From Coprinopsis marcescibilis (Eukaryota; Basidiomycota; Agaricomycetes; Agaricales; Psathyrellaceae), in the NCBI GenBank assembly GCA_004369085.1, contig ML210233.1, positions 52,318-116,317 of the forward strand: a DNA stretch of 64,000 nucleotides. The letters run 5' to 3'. Shown piece after piece: positions 41,673-53,590 of the stretch (positions are counted from its first letter, which is position 1; each line of letters begins with the position of its first letter). Below the pieces are notes generated by a model. The model did no database searches. It saw nothing but the letters and a program-made list of their open reading frames with translations, and was not told the origin of the DNA. The position numbers and the translations under genes were made by a program.

Positions 41673-43326
41673 TCAAATCGACGGCAAGAAAACTCGACCC
41701 TCATCCAAGTAAGTCTGCATTTCAGATTCGAGAAACCTATCCCGCTCTACCAACTCCCCAGAGTGCGCCCTGGCTCTAGCATCCAACCTTGTGTAAAACC
41801 TGAGCTTTTCACTAGGGTAACGATGAGCACGGTTAGAATCACGGATAAGAGGAATTTACTATGGCGTACGTCATATGTTCTTTGACCTGGATTGGACATG
41901 TCAGAAAGGAGGGGACGCAAATGAATAATAAGGGATCTGACCCAGTCAAGCAACGAAGTGAATTTGGATGCGATAACTGGGCCGGAAATTGAGCATGTGT
42001 TGGTATAAACGAGAGCGGAAAAGAAACCTTCAGAACCAGCCATCCACTCTTCATAATTGCATTCGCTCCATTTTTGCATACGATTCTCATAGTCTTCCAA
42101 AGACTCCCTGACGATCGGCTCAGTTTCCGTCCCGAGAATCATGTCCAGGGTACCGGAGTGCTCTTGAGAAGTGCCGCCCAGATCCTGACTGTAAGACGCA
42201 TCGTGATGAAGAAATTGTGGACCATTGGCGACTCTGCCGTTAAGTCGATGGCCTTGAGCAGATTGGCGTCCTCGAAACAGTTCCTGAGGATCCATGTACT
42301 GCCGGATGTCATGAGCCAAGATAGATAGATAAAACGGAAGGAAGAAACCTCGTGATGTCGCCTTTCCTCCTTCCCGTTGCCAGGTTTGAAGCGTTTCGCT
42401 GGATGCCCGTAGTGGTCCCCGTCGTCGTCGCCATCATCAACCTGAACCCGAGTTCGCTTCTGACCAGCCAGAATCGCGTGCTGATCAACGCGTTCATGAT
42501 CGTTGGAGCCAGCACTTCCGAAATCATCAGGATATCGTTGAGCCTCAACTGGCGAATAGTGTCCGTTCGGCTTGCTCTGGTTCACGAAGACGCGCCTAGG
42601 ACCACTGTTATCGCGTCCAGTCGGAGGAATCTTGAAAGCGATAGATTCGAGAGACTTTCCTCCAAACGGGTCGTGATCAACAATCGTATCCGAAGAGCCT
42701 GAATTATCTGACGTTCCGCGAGACTGGAGACCAGAGATGTGCATAGAAGCAGACATTTCTCCAACTGAACCGTCGCTTGCGATAGATATATGCGCTTCAT
42801 TTTGCGCCGATTTGCTCCTAGCAGGAGTAGACATAGCATTTGGGATAGCAGGAACTTTGAAAGCAGAGAAAGAAGCAGCAGATTCGAAATCAAGGTTATT
42901 GGAAAGCAGCGGGGCCGGTGCAGCGTTGACAGGGGTTGGAGCCATGACTCTTAGGGAAGAGTTATCGCGTCTCGATATGCCCTTGCTCGAGAACGGATTC
43001 GTGACATCCATTCTATTGAGAACTTGACCTCTCGCCTGAGGATCGGCAGTAGGTGGGCGAGCCATGACCGTTGGACCTCCTTGTTCCTTTTGGCAAGCAT
43101 TGCCTGTCGTTGCGCTCTTCTTTCTCTTCAGATTTGCCAGCCCAGATGTGTTGAGCTTAGGGATCGGTTGCTCATTACCAATGTTCAGCGATGCGTCAGC
43201 AGCTGGGGTTGGCTGGCGAGCTTGGAAAGAATGGAGAGGATTGGCAAGATTAGGAATAAATTTCTGGTTTTCACTGGGCTTGGTCGTTGCTGTATTCATC
43301 GGAAAGAATGGTTGCCTAGCACTCAT
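41673..43326 (-). CDS. disordered protein with Ecm11-like C-terminal domain
   Basis: ATG 43326 (MSARQPFFPMNTATTKPSE) starts a low-complexity first exon of about 330 residues with basic (NLKRKKSA, PAKRFKPG) and acidic (DDGDDDGDHYGH) patches. It ends at a GTTTCT donor after RRHHE. The second exon starts YMDPQELFRGR and leads into ENRMQKWSECNYEEWMAGSE. Two short introns then give KFTSLLDWVKEHMTYAIVKL, followed by a helical tail (FYTRLDARARAHSGELVERD) with the stop at 41673-41675. The Trp-x-Glu-Trp region plus long helices resemble the C-terminal domain of Ecm11, a synaptonemal-complex protein in yeast. This assignment rests on pattern memory only. Nuclear localisation is likely from the basic clusters. 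If correct, it would act in meiotic chromosome pairing. Confidence 0.6.
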
Positions 43327-43779
43327 TGCACGTCGTCGCCAGTGATTAGGGCTATCGTTGTTGTGATGATGGTTCGAGCGAAGGATACGACGCGCTCCTC
43401 CAGGCTCCTCATGATCGCGTTTGATGGCGGAGCCCCAACTTATACGAGTCCCCTCAGCCAGAAATCAGTTCCAGTTTGTAATACCAGGTCAAGTAGGGAA
43501 CAGTGTTAGCTATAGGCGCATATATATGGATCTATGCGTACTGAATTTAATATCGGAGAGGAGAGAGGCGGCAAGCAGAAAGCATTAAGTATTAGGAATG
43601 CGATAGCTATTAGGCATCGAGAATAATCCATAACGCAATGATATCATACAGTCCAATAGAGACTGCCAAAGAATAGATGTAATGTGAATGTGTCGGTGGT
43701 GTATCTTTATGATGGGTAAATGCCGAGAAACGAAGGTGAAAGAATCCGAGGGAAAACGCGACATCGAACAACGCTCAGC
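43327..43779. other. intergenic, nothing recognised
   Basis: A 453-base gap between minus-strand genes, partly AT-rich. No exon or repeat seen. Confidence 0.5.
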
Positions 43780-45122
43780 TCAGCGACCAAAGCTAAACCA
43801 GCTCTTCTTGTCCTTTAGGTCTCTACTCTGCGAAGCAACGTGCCGAGCTCCTTGATCAACGGAGAAATTTAGCTTCGTTGTTGGTGAAGGAACCGGGGGC
43901 GGGGACCCTTTTGGCGAAGGAGAAGAAGCAGTGCTGGTAGTGGTGCTTGAAAAGGTGCTTGTCGTGTTCAATGCATTTATCGAAAGGAGTTCAGACTGAA
44001 CATCATCCGAGCTGCTCAGGTTTATAGCCTGTCTAAGTGTTTTAAGCCCTGCGACTTCAGTGCTCCGTACGGCGTAATGGCGAGCGAAAAGGTCGTTCTG
44101 GATCCAAATGACCTTCTGGAATGCGCGCAGTATGTCTATCCGTCGCATAAGTGGTGTATCGTCGTGAGTCAAAATGATGGGAGTCAAGACATCCATGGTC
44201 CAACCTGATGTATAATTTTCAGTTGCCGAGGACGACGGAGATGTTCGGCGAGACTCACCGAGAAGCAAGGATAAATGCATCAAGTCGACATACAGAGGGG
44301 CCTTGCCCATAAGCTTCCTGTGCTTCAACTCGTTCCTGCCGCAATGCATGAGGCCAACGTGGTCTGTTAGAAACACATACACCGTTAGACTTCCGGTCAA
44401 AAGTAAACTAATGGTGTCGTACCGAAGTATTGCCAGGTCGTAAAGTCGTCATAGTCACAAGTTACCAACTTGCGCAGGTAGACGCCAAAGGTCCTTTTCC
44501 TGATCTCGATCTGAGGTGCATCCAGGGCCAGATCATGCAAGTCGCTAAGCATCCTTCCCTCCTGACCATCTTTCCGGGGCATAAACACTTTCTTCGTGAC
44601 ATCGAACCGGAAGAGATGGGAATAAACAGTCTCCACGAGCTGGTCGACGATAGGGAGTAGAATAGGTTGGAACTCGTTGAGGGCTTCGACGTCATGTTCC
44701 GTAAAGTTGAGGAATTGGGTCAAATACCGAATACGCTCGCGGAGGTCGGTATACAGTAGCTCATTGTCGAATTCGTCGTACGAGGGGTTCTTGTCAGTCA
44801 CGTCAACCAATTGGACCATAGGGCACTTCCTATCGTTCAACGATACCTGAACACCGTACTGAGGCCCTTCGTTGATTGAGGTCCTTGAATTGGAACGGTG
44901 GATCAAAGGTCGAGCTAAGACTCCAACGTCACGAGCAACAGGGCACGCATGGGATGAAGAGGCGGAGAGGCGATTGCTGCTAACTGGGCATGCATCTAGG
45001 TATGGGTTTGTGGGGGTCAAACCACCGTGACCATTCGGAAGGCCGTTGGGAAGAGCTGGGGTGTAAGACTGGCGTCCGTTCGGTGGCTGGCGAAAGCCTC
45101 CGTTCATGTTGCTATAGTTCAT
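43780..45122 (-). CDS. protoglobin-domain heme protein
   Basis: Two exons (intron 44364-44422, GTACGA to AACAG) encode 427 residues from ATG 45122 (MNYSNMNGGFRQPPNGRQ). The N-terminal 110 residues are disordered and carry three Cys-Pro pairs (DACPVSSN, HACPVARD, RKCPMVQL). The globin-sensor fold follows: YTDLRERIRYLTQFLNFTEH, PIVDQLVETVYSHLFRFDVT, IRKRTFGVYLRKLVTCDYDD, and DHVGLMHCGRNELKHRK. The His in GLMH is at the position of the proximal heme ligand of protoglobins. After LRAFQKVIWIQNDLFARHY comes a Ser/Thr/Pro-rich tail ending KKSWFSFGR. Protoglobin folds bind heme and sense or handle O2, CO or NO; fungal members are uncharacterised. There is no signalling output domain, so a sensor or scavenger role is inference. 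Confidence 0.85.
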
Positions 45123-47789
45123 ACCAGTGACGTTGAATACGCGACCAGTGATAGGCAGTGACTAGTGCAGCGAGCAGATGGAGTACAGCCAGGGGCCAGG
45201 CGTTTCGCGGAAGGATTTGTGATCGAAGGGGGGTAAAGCATTCAGCCAACGAAAAAAATCGAATCCACCCAGGATCAAGGTCATAGCGTTCATATACCCT
45301 ATGAAAAGCTGAGGGAGCAATGGATGTCTCCGGTTTAGTATAATACCTGGTCTTGGCATACCAACGCACTGACGTTTGGCGGGATCTAGACCCAGAACTG
45401 GACCGTCTGGTCATTGTGTATGGCCGACTGGCTGGCCAGCAAGGCCATCTGCCTCCATCTGTGCGATTCCGGACCAAAAGGGTACCTAGATGATTTGACA
45501 TCGGAAAGTTTCCTTTTGCTAGTTGCTCTACAATTGAGACGGCACATCCTACAACCTGTGCTTAACCGAAAGCGCAGCGGAAGTGTAATAGAATGACAGC
45601 TCGTGCCAAAGGTCACTCGACAGTCTAAGACAAAGGTTCAACGTTCAACGTTCAACGTTCAACTGACGTCTGCTAGCCAACCTTCAGCGCTCCTGTCTGA
45701 AACAGAGGGTCCGGCTCAGCCCGACAAACCTTCAAATTCTGGTTGGTGAGTGACTTTCGGAGATTATGACGTCGGGACTGACCTACCTGTAACCAAGAAA
45801 CACAGAAGGATACAGATCATTCGCATGGCACGAATTTCTTTTTCGACGCCTGATTTTCAAGGTTCTTTGCAGATCCTGCGCAGCGGGCACCTTTGTCTTC
45901 TGCGAGAAAATGTTGGTGTTAGCAATGTTCATGCCTCCCTTTGGTCTAATGTACCTGGGGTATTTCATCTAATTCAGCCTGAGGCCATTTGGGGGGGTGA
46001 ACGGTTGCATTGTCGTTGATAAATGAGTGCCTCCGGGTGCCTCAAAGCGCCTGAAGGCCTTACCACCACTTACCACCTGTTAAATCGCTGACAAAAACTG
46101 CGCTTGGCGGGCGGCCAACGAATTCGGAACCTTTTCCCGTCTCGTATAGATTATGATCCCGGGTGCATTCTGCGGTCGCCGATTAACAACTGAAAATGAG
46201 TTTGCTATAGACGCACCAAGATCAACCAGGGTTTGCGGGAAACCCCCGTGCAATGATTCACGCGAAACAATAATACAACCCTCCAAAAACTCTGTTATCT
46301 ACCCTTTTGGCCAGTGGGAGAGTCTGGAGGAGTGGTAGAATAGGACAGTCATGTCGAGACTTGGCAGACCTATTGAAGCTGTCTTCGAACGCTGAGCGCT
46401 GCGGTCTAACTCCGTTTACTAATGCCACTGAGGCCTGAGCTTTTTCTCTCTATCCCTCACAGCAGCTAACAGCCCCAGCTACCTTATTTCCACACCCCAG
46501 TCTTGTCCCTCAATGCGATGCTTTCTCTTCAATGAAGTAACAGATCTTCAGAGGAGTTCTGCTTGGCAGCTAATCATCCGCGAGAGGATATTCAAGAAGA
46601 AAAACAATGTCCTCAACAAACACTATGTATTAGGTCCTTGAGTCAGCAGTGGAACCTTTTACTACAGTGCGAAGATAGTCTCATAAGCAGCAGAGGGTGG
46701 TTTTAGGGATGGTATAACGCAAGTCTAGCTATTTCCGCCGACGCCATGGGGCCCGTACAAGGTCGTACTCTCTACAAAAGAGGCTGGCTGTATAGTCAGA
46801 TGATCACCAACCAGTCGAACTTGGTAAAGATTCAGACCCTACCAATTTTCAAGCCTTGTCGTCGGTGAAAGGTTGCACCATTGACAGACACTCAGTTGCA
46901 AGCTATGCGGCCCTCGCCTTCTTTTGATAGGCTGTTCTCGGTGAGAGAGGAGCCCAAGGTTCCTCTAAACTTAAAGGACCTTCTGACCAGCTGCTATAGT
47001 ACGGATGGCATATTCCATCGCTGGAATTTCCGCAAGTACCTCTCTGAGTCGGGGCTCCAATCAGGTTGACTGCCCGGATATACTTCCTCCAACTCACAGC
47101 TTCTCCCAGGTACCTTATGCTTATATTCTGCATCTTCGACAGGAAGCAGCGTAAATGCAAAAAGCTTCAGTAAATGGGTCGTCCTCAGAGCGCTCAGCAC
47201 ACTATAATAATGGTATGTTTGTTCGACTGGAAGACTTTCTTTTGTTTATAACTTTTAATCGTCATCAGACCTGATATCGAAGCCGGCCCAGGGATTCTGC
47301 TTGCGAGTAGAATTCCTATGCTATTGATGGAGTTGCGAGATCGGTGGATCGGAATGGAGTGGAATCCGTGATACAGAATGAAGAGCCTTATCCGAGTCGA
47401 CGGTATGACTCTCAAAATAACCTTTCCGTGGATGGAACACGGGGAGTAACGTTAAACGCAAGCTCTGGTCATGTCCTGAATGGACGATGATAAGCTCCGT
47501 TACTGCGATTTTGTACCTACGGATGAGCCCCTTTTTCTAAACCTGCTGGCTCCATTTAACTCACGTTACCGACAATCAGCATGTATCGTATTCAAATTAG
47601 ATACGCTCTACCTCTCTCCCGCACTGATAAGTGCCCCCGCTATCGGCACTTCCCAAATTGGAGAGACAAAGATGATCGCCAAGGCATCATGCATCAACCC
47701 CAATCTTGCTCAAATTGAGCGCCAACAATTGAATTTACTATTCCACACTCTTTGCTTCTGCCTTCGTCTAGGACTCGTCTGGTACGACC
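45123..47789. other. gene-poor stretch, 2.7 kb
   Basis: No exon series with recognisable family or consistent splice sites was found. Open frames are below about 130 codons and overlap on both strands. Contains a heptamer tandem repeat at 45636-45663. The last 300 bases are presumably the promoter of the F-box/LRR gene. Confidence 0.45.
45636..45663. repeat. tandem heptamer repeat (GTTCAAC)x4
   Basis: Four exact head-to-tail copies of GTTCAAC. Probably a simple microsatellite. It lies about 0.5 kb upstream of the protoglobin start, so a protein-binding site is possible but unsupported. Confidence 0.85.
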
Positions 47790-49679
47790 ATGGAGGGTAA
47801 ATCGTCCGAGTCTGTCGCTACAACCCCATTTTCTCTTGTACATGCTCGAGACCCAGCGTCGAGGTGAGCTTTCGTCTGATCGAGGTCTCCACCTGGGGTT
47901 GATGTATTTCTGGGCCCGTTCAGCAACCCTGGTAGAGATTATTTCGACCTCAAACCTAGAGCTGCGGTCTCTGAGGCTTTGCGGCTCTGTGAAGACATAG
48001 CAGTCAGTGCTCTATGCTCAGAAGAGCGAGCTTCACGGTCTCCAATCGATCACATACCCAACGAAATCCTTGCACACGTCTGCGAGCTGGCTTACTTCAG
48101 TGAGCTGGGTCGTGATGACTGTACTCGGAGTGCATTATTCCGGGTCTCTCGCAGACTACACGACATTGTCGACAGCACTCCATCTATATGGAGTGTCTAT
48201 GCCCTTTCCCAAGGGAATCTGGAGCGATATCTACACGTAATGCCCATCCACCTGCAGCGCTCCAGAGGTCATCCGCTGGACATCACCCTCAATTGTTTCT
48301 GGGCCCCGGAGAAAACGAAGGACGTAATGGACCTTCTCGTTCCACACAGTCAACGTTGGCAGCATCTTTCAATCACGACACCCAATACCGACGTCTTCTC
48401 GTTCCTTTTTAACGCCTCAGCACCCATGCTGAAGAGCGTTACATTCTGTCACTTCTCGACTGCACGAAGACTCGCCCTACCTGGGCAACCACTCTTTCTC
48501 GGAAACGTTCCAAATATCTCAACCCTCTCGCTGCGCAACGTTGGCCTCGACACCATCCATTTTCCCATTCGCCATCTCACCAAGCTCGAGTTGCGGGGTT
48601 ACGGCAGATGGCCTGAGTACACAGTGCTTCATGATTTACTTGCCGGTTCAGAATCCCTGCAGCATTTCATCATTCACGTAAAGTCGCATCAAGTCCTCGA
48701 GGACATCCACCGACCTCACCATGAACCCCCTATCCTCCTACCAGCGCTCAAAACCCTCGAAGTGATTACATCCGAATGGCTAACCCCCTCGGTCACCCAG
48801 CTGATCCGAACGTTCTCCTACCCAAATCTCAAGTCTCTCATTGTGAGGGAAGGTCCGAGGTCAGGTGTCACTGCTCAAGATGATATCGTACGCTACTCGG
48901 CTGGCCCAAACCCTCGCCTGTCGATCTATTGTGCCAACATGGATCTTGCATACAGATGCTTGTCGAAGGAACAGCTGGATAACATCAACATCCTTGAACT
49001 TCGGAAAGCAATCTGGCCGACTCGTTATATCATGTTGCGCGATCTATTCGACAGCATGCCTGTTTTGGAGAATCTGGTGATCTCCGAGCTGAACACTGTC
49101 ACGACCATGGAGGAGCTAAAACCTGAGATGGAACTCCACGGGCGGCTCGAAATCCCCTCGCTTCTTAGCCTCGATGTCGACGTGCTCCGCAACATGTGGG
49201 CGACCCAAAGTCAAGAGCTCGCTCATTTTTTCCAGCTCTTCCACCTCACTTCGCTCAACTCCCTATTCCTGCGCAACATTTCCTCAGATGAATGGAAGCG
49301 CCTTCTTGCCACATTCCACAAACATATGGACGACTATCCGTACCTCACCTCCCTTTCCCTCACGCACATGCATGAAATCAGTCTCGGGCTTACCGACGAC
49401 GCAAGCGGTTCCGCTAACGTTCCTACACCAGCTGATGCATTCCCCCATCTACGCCACCTTTCCCTACTCAACGTTCCGTCCAATCCGATCCTCGAGCACC
49501 TCTTGACAGAATCTGACGTCAAAGAATGCACGGCGATCCCATGGCCTGATCTCCATTCCATCACCCTCTGCGGGAGCACCTTTACCAACAACCACCTCCT
49601 TCATCGGTTGGTCACAGAGAGGAATAAGATCAACCACCCGATTTCCAGACTTTTATTGGACCCCGACGGTTCCCAATGA
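47790..49679 (+). CDS. F-box/LRR-type protein
   Basis: Exon 1 (47790-47863) and exon 2 (47924-49679) are joined by a 60-base intron (GTGAGC to TTCAG) in phase, giving 609 residues. The F-box-like motif is SPIDHIPNEILAHVCELA followed by ALFRVSRRLHDIVDSTPSIWSVY, about residues 65-120. The rest is a chain of irregular leucine-rich segments (ISTLSLRNVGLDTIHFPI, LTKLELRGYGRWPEY, LPALKTLEVITSEWLT, LTSLSLTHMHEISLGL, HLRHLSLLNV). This layout is the commonest F-box type in agarics, presumably an SCF ubiquitin-ligase adaptor. Nothing in the sequence indicates the target. One very long exon with no frame breaks shows it is intact. GC-rich compared with the flanks. Confidence 0.85.
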
Positions 49680-50018
49680 ATGTCGACTCTTGGGATTGGA
49701 TGGAAGCACATGCCCACGTTACCGAGATGTCTTCGATAGGTGTCTACCCTGAAGTGTATAGAAGGGGTTCTAAGGTATCGTGGTGGTATCTCATAGTATT
49801 TCCGGTAGATAGACAGAACGCCCTACTTGTACACCTTCCTCAGTAGATCTGTGATGAAGTGTATGTAGAATCCATGGTATTTAAAACCATCTAACGAACA
49901 ATCATATCGTTAATTACATTAATTTCCGTTCTGAAAGCATGCTAATCCGCGAATGCAACTTTAGCCGTAGCCGGGCAAGCTATGGTCGCCACATTAAAAT
50001 CGTTAATTGTCGAAAGGT
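49680..50018. other. convergent intergenic region
   Basis: 3' flanks of two convergent genes, AT-rich in the middle. No feature seen. Confidence 0.5.
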
Positions 50019-52473
50019 TTACTTGGAAGCGGGGCCAACAACGCCGAGTTTGGTCTTGGGTAAATTGGCGATGACCTCATCGCTGAATCCAAGATGCGCT
50101 TTCACCAAAGCAGGAGGAATGAGAGCCAACCACTAAGGAACGTCACATCAATATCCTGTTGCACTAACACAATAAAATGGAAGGATATCACCTGAGACAA
50201 ACTGATATCCTGCACTTGAGCTAAATCGACACTAGTTGTCAGCAAAACTCGGTCAGAACCTCGGTCCGCCGTTTGGACGTACGGGAGTTGAAGATCTCGA
50301 GGAACTTCAAGGTGCTGTTTCCAGTGTTCTCGACATAATGACCTGCATGTGATGTCAGCACGAGAATCTCATTCCAATCCATGCACTGAAATAGATTCAC
50401 TCACCATTTGAAGCAGGAACGTAAGCTTGATAGTGGGAAAGGGTGGTTATTCTCTGTCAGACGGATAAGCTTTCAAGATACGTACCGACATCGCCAGCCT
50501 AGATACAAGCGAAAGTATCGTCAGCAGTCGAAATGAACGAGGGGAAGGAATGAGTTACCTGGAAGTCGAAAGTCCTGGCATTGCCCTGTGAGGCAAATAC
50601 AGTGATACGACCTTCCCCTTCCCTAGAATCGGACCCATCATCAGTCGATATTTCTCCGTCTATTCCACGGGCATCGATACGTACAAGAAAAAGTCCCATT
50701 CGTCTTGGGTTGGGTGCCACTGCGCAATCTAGATTTAGCGTCTTTTACTCGTCTTCGCATCGCGGAACCTTACATGAAGCTCCCTGAGATTGGTATGTTC
50801 AGCCGGACATGACGGATGTCGGAGAAATTCACTACACACCTCATTGCACCAGGTTCCACAGTGACTTCCACCGCAGAGATCGTAGTGGAGACCTTGAAGG
50901 TACTCGAATCGACAGGCTTTTCGGTACCGCCAGAGAACTGCGTAGCAGGCACCTTGGACAAGGCAAAGGAGAAAGGCTCTGGAACCGTTCCAAAGGGGCT
51001 TTCCGGAATAGGCTGGTCGTCCGCTGGGACGTCTACACGCGATCCATTTGAACATCAGTGAAACCAAAATAGATATAGATTTACTTGCCAGTAGGGAAGA
51101 TATAGAGCTCCTTGGATGGGACATTTGCGAAAGCGGTCGAGCTCCTGTTCAAAGTATCAATTGTGAATATATATGTATATGTTTTATGTTCGTTTGCGAC
51201 GAGCACTGACAATTGGAAGTTCTTCTCGAGCACTAAAAATGTTCAGTTAGCATCGTTCCGCACGCCATGCGGCCGAGAAGACAAACCTGCTGCGGGAACG
51301 TGTGCGAGCCAATCAGTCAACTGGTCGAAAGCGAAATCAGCTCAGAGAGTCATAGCCAGGACAATCATCGACGTACCATAAATGTCTCATCCTCGCTGAA
51401 TGCTCCATCGTCAAAGACAAGAAGGAATTCTGAGCCTTCTGGATCATCACCGGTAGCTTGAAGCGAGTGAGGGATCCCGGGTGGGAAGTACCAAAGATCA
51501 CCAGGGCCCTGTCACAGATATCACTAACAGATCTGTAAGATAACCTCCGAGCTGGCTTACCACAGTGGAAATAAAGTTTCTACCCTCTTGATCCACCGCG
51601 GTGACCTGTGTGCTTCCTTTGATAACGTACGCCCACTATGATGAATGAGTGCGATGAGCGGCAAGATCTATGAGGGATATTTCTGGCTCTGTGATTAGAA
51701 AGTTTTATTTACCTCGGCAGTACTATGCCAGTGGAGTTCCCTACAATGTACCGCATGTTAAGCTATGTTTAGGATCGATTAAATTAGGCGATGCACCAAC
51801 CTGACTGCTCCAGGCTTGAGTCGCATGTTAACACCGGCCATGGCTAAATCAGGTTAACTAGCTATAAATATAGATAATTTGGATTGACGGACCTTTCGCA
51901 ATAGGCATGACATCGGCTGCGAAACGAAGTGAGAAATCACCTCTTGACGCAAACCGGAGTACGCTTACTGTTCTGTTGGCGCGCCCACCCGCCTGTTTGG
52001 AGCCGGTTGTGGCTCAAACTCATGGGCCACTTGAAGTTTGGGCTGAGAAGCGTACCGTGAGCAATAGCGCCAGATAGGGCGAAATGATTCAAATGAAGAT
52101 CGACATACATGCTACCAGCATCGGTGGTCGGAGGAGCGAATAGATCTGGGTTCTGAACCGCAATATTTGGGTTGTTTGGGCCGATAATGGTAGCACCCAG
52201 TTTGCCTCTAATCGCGTCAAATGGGCCCTGGAAGGTCGAGTCCCAAACTGGATCGTTAGGATCAAGGCTGATACTTGGGACAGTCGCAGTCGACTCAGGC
52301 GCACTGCTGGTTGCGGTGGATGCGCTCCCACTGGTAGAAGATGCACTCCCGATGGCAGAGGCGGGGGATTCACCCTCGACCTGTCGAGGAACGTGGTTTA
52401 GGTAGGCTGCAGGCCTACTTACTGAAACAGACGCGAGGAGAAGAGCAACGACGCAGGTTGAGAGTCGAATCAT
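50019..52473 (-). CDS. OXDC: oxalate decarboxylase, secreted bicupin
   Basis: ATG 52473 opens a signal peptide ([18 protein letters not shown]), then an Ala/Ser/Thr-rich linker and the family entry [19 protein letters not shown]. Cupin 1 has [55 protein letters not shown] and [16 protein letters not shown]. Cupin 2 has [44 protein letters not shown] and GHYVENTG, with [19 protein letters not shown] before the stop at 50019-50021. The His, His, Glu and His manganese ligands can be placed in both cupins. More than ten very short exons were joined by eye. The enzyme converts oxalate to formate and CO2 and is used by wood- and litter-decaying fungi to control external oxalate. A 42-base stretch at the signal-peptide end may itself be an intron. 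Confidence 0.9.
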
Positions 52474-53590
52474 TCTGCCAATGTGCTTTCTGTAACACAC
52501 TAGGCGGAATGCTTGAGAGAGAGTAGGGAAGAGGGAATGAAGCTATCGAGAGCTGGTGGTTTGAGTGCATTTCCATGCCTTTTATACAGGAATATGGAGT
52601 CTGGATCGGGGGCCGTTCACAATCAGACCTATGACCTCAGTCATCAGTGACACAGTTAATATTAGAGAGTGCGCATGCTTACTGGACATATATTTAGTTC
52701 AACTCAACGCTAGCAAGAGAGAGTCTGGCCAAAAACATGGGAGCGACGTTTCCGAGCGAGCGTCAACCCTGACGATTCTTCCGCGTGTGCCGCAAAAGCT
52801 GCACCCTTGCCCTGATTGGTGATCGTGGATCTTCAACTCGACCGAGCTATCCGAGCTTGGTGAAGCCACCATGGAAATAGAAATGGAGTACATACTCATG
52901 TTTGGACAGGTAAAGAATAAATACAGATATGCAGCAGCAAAGCCAATACGTTGTTTGCCACCCATGAGGCTAGAGTTGAGGCGAGCGAGGCCGGAAGGGC
53001 ACAAGCGTGTTCATGAAAAGCTCTTGGGTCGATGTCCAAGCAGACTGAGATTATCGCTCAATAAAAGGTTCGGTAAAATATAACAGAATTGGCGCACAAG
53101 TCGGGTAGCAAGGGGTATGTCAAATGGTGTCACGGTCGGCAGAGGGAGGTGTGGTGACCGTTCACCGAATCGGCCAGAAAAGAAGCAAGTAGGTGCGCGA
53201 TTATCAAGACCGTAGTGGATGACGCAAAGCCACTCCGCTGTTCAAGGAATTTTGATTCGTTGAACACATCTTCGACTCTACTTGCTTGATAGAGCCGTTG
53301 TGGCAATATTTCACTTATCGGGTGTAGGAAAGTAATTAGAAGGATATATTTCATTACCATATAGACAAATTGGCCAGTAGATTTCTACTACCAAGTAAAG
53401 AGAATGGCAGACTTAGCTTAAAGCGCAGTTTTCGCCCACTGATCTTGAAAAATGAGCGGATTGACGATGGTTGGAGAGCCTAAGGTAAATTGACCATGGT
53501 CAGTTACATAGTCTCTTGAATTGTCGAGACAATCATGCAGGGGAAATGTCAGAAGCAGTGGTATCGTCAAAGCAAAGCTCAGTAACAGCT
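52474..53590. other. upstream flank of OXDC, nothing else recognised
   Basis: Contains the OXDC promoter with a TATA-like box. No gene recognised beyond it. Confidence 0.45.
52579..52586 (-). promoter_or_regulatory. OXDC: TATA box for oxalate decarboxylase
   Basis: TATAAAAG read on the minus strand, about 105 bases upstream of ATG 52473. A strong consensus TATA box fits an inducible secreted enzyme. Confidence 0.55.

Noticed and set aside
42139..42700. Overlapping plus- and minus-strand frames of 79-116 codons within the Ecm11-like gene
   Set aside because: They are shadows of the long minus-strand coding exon.
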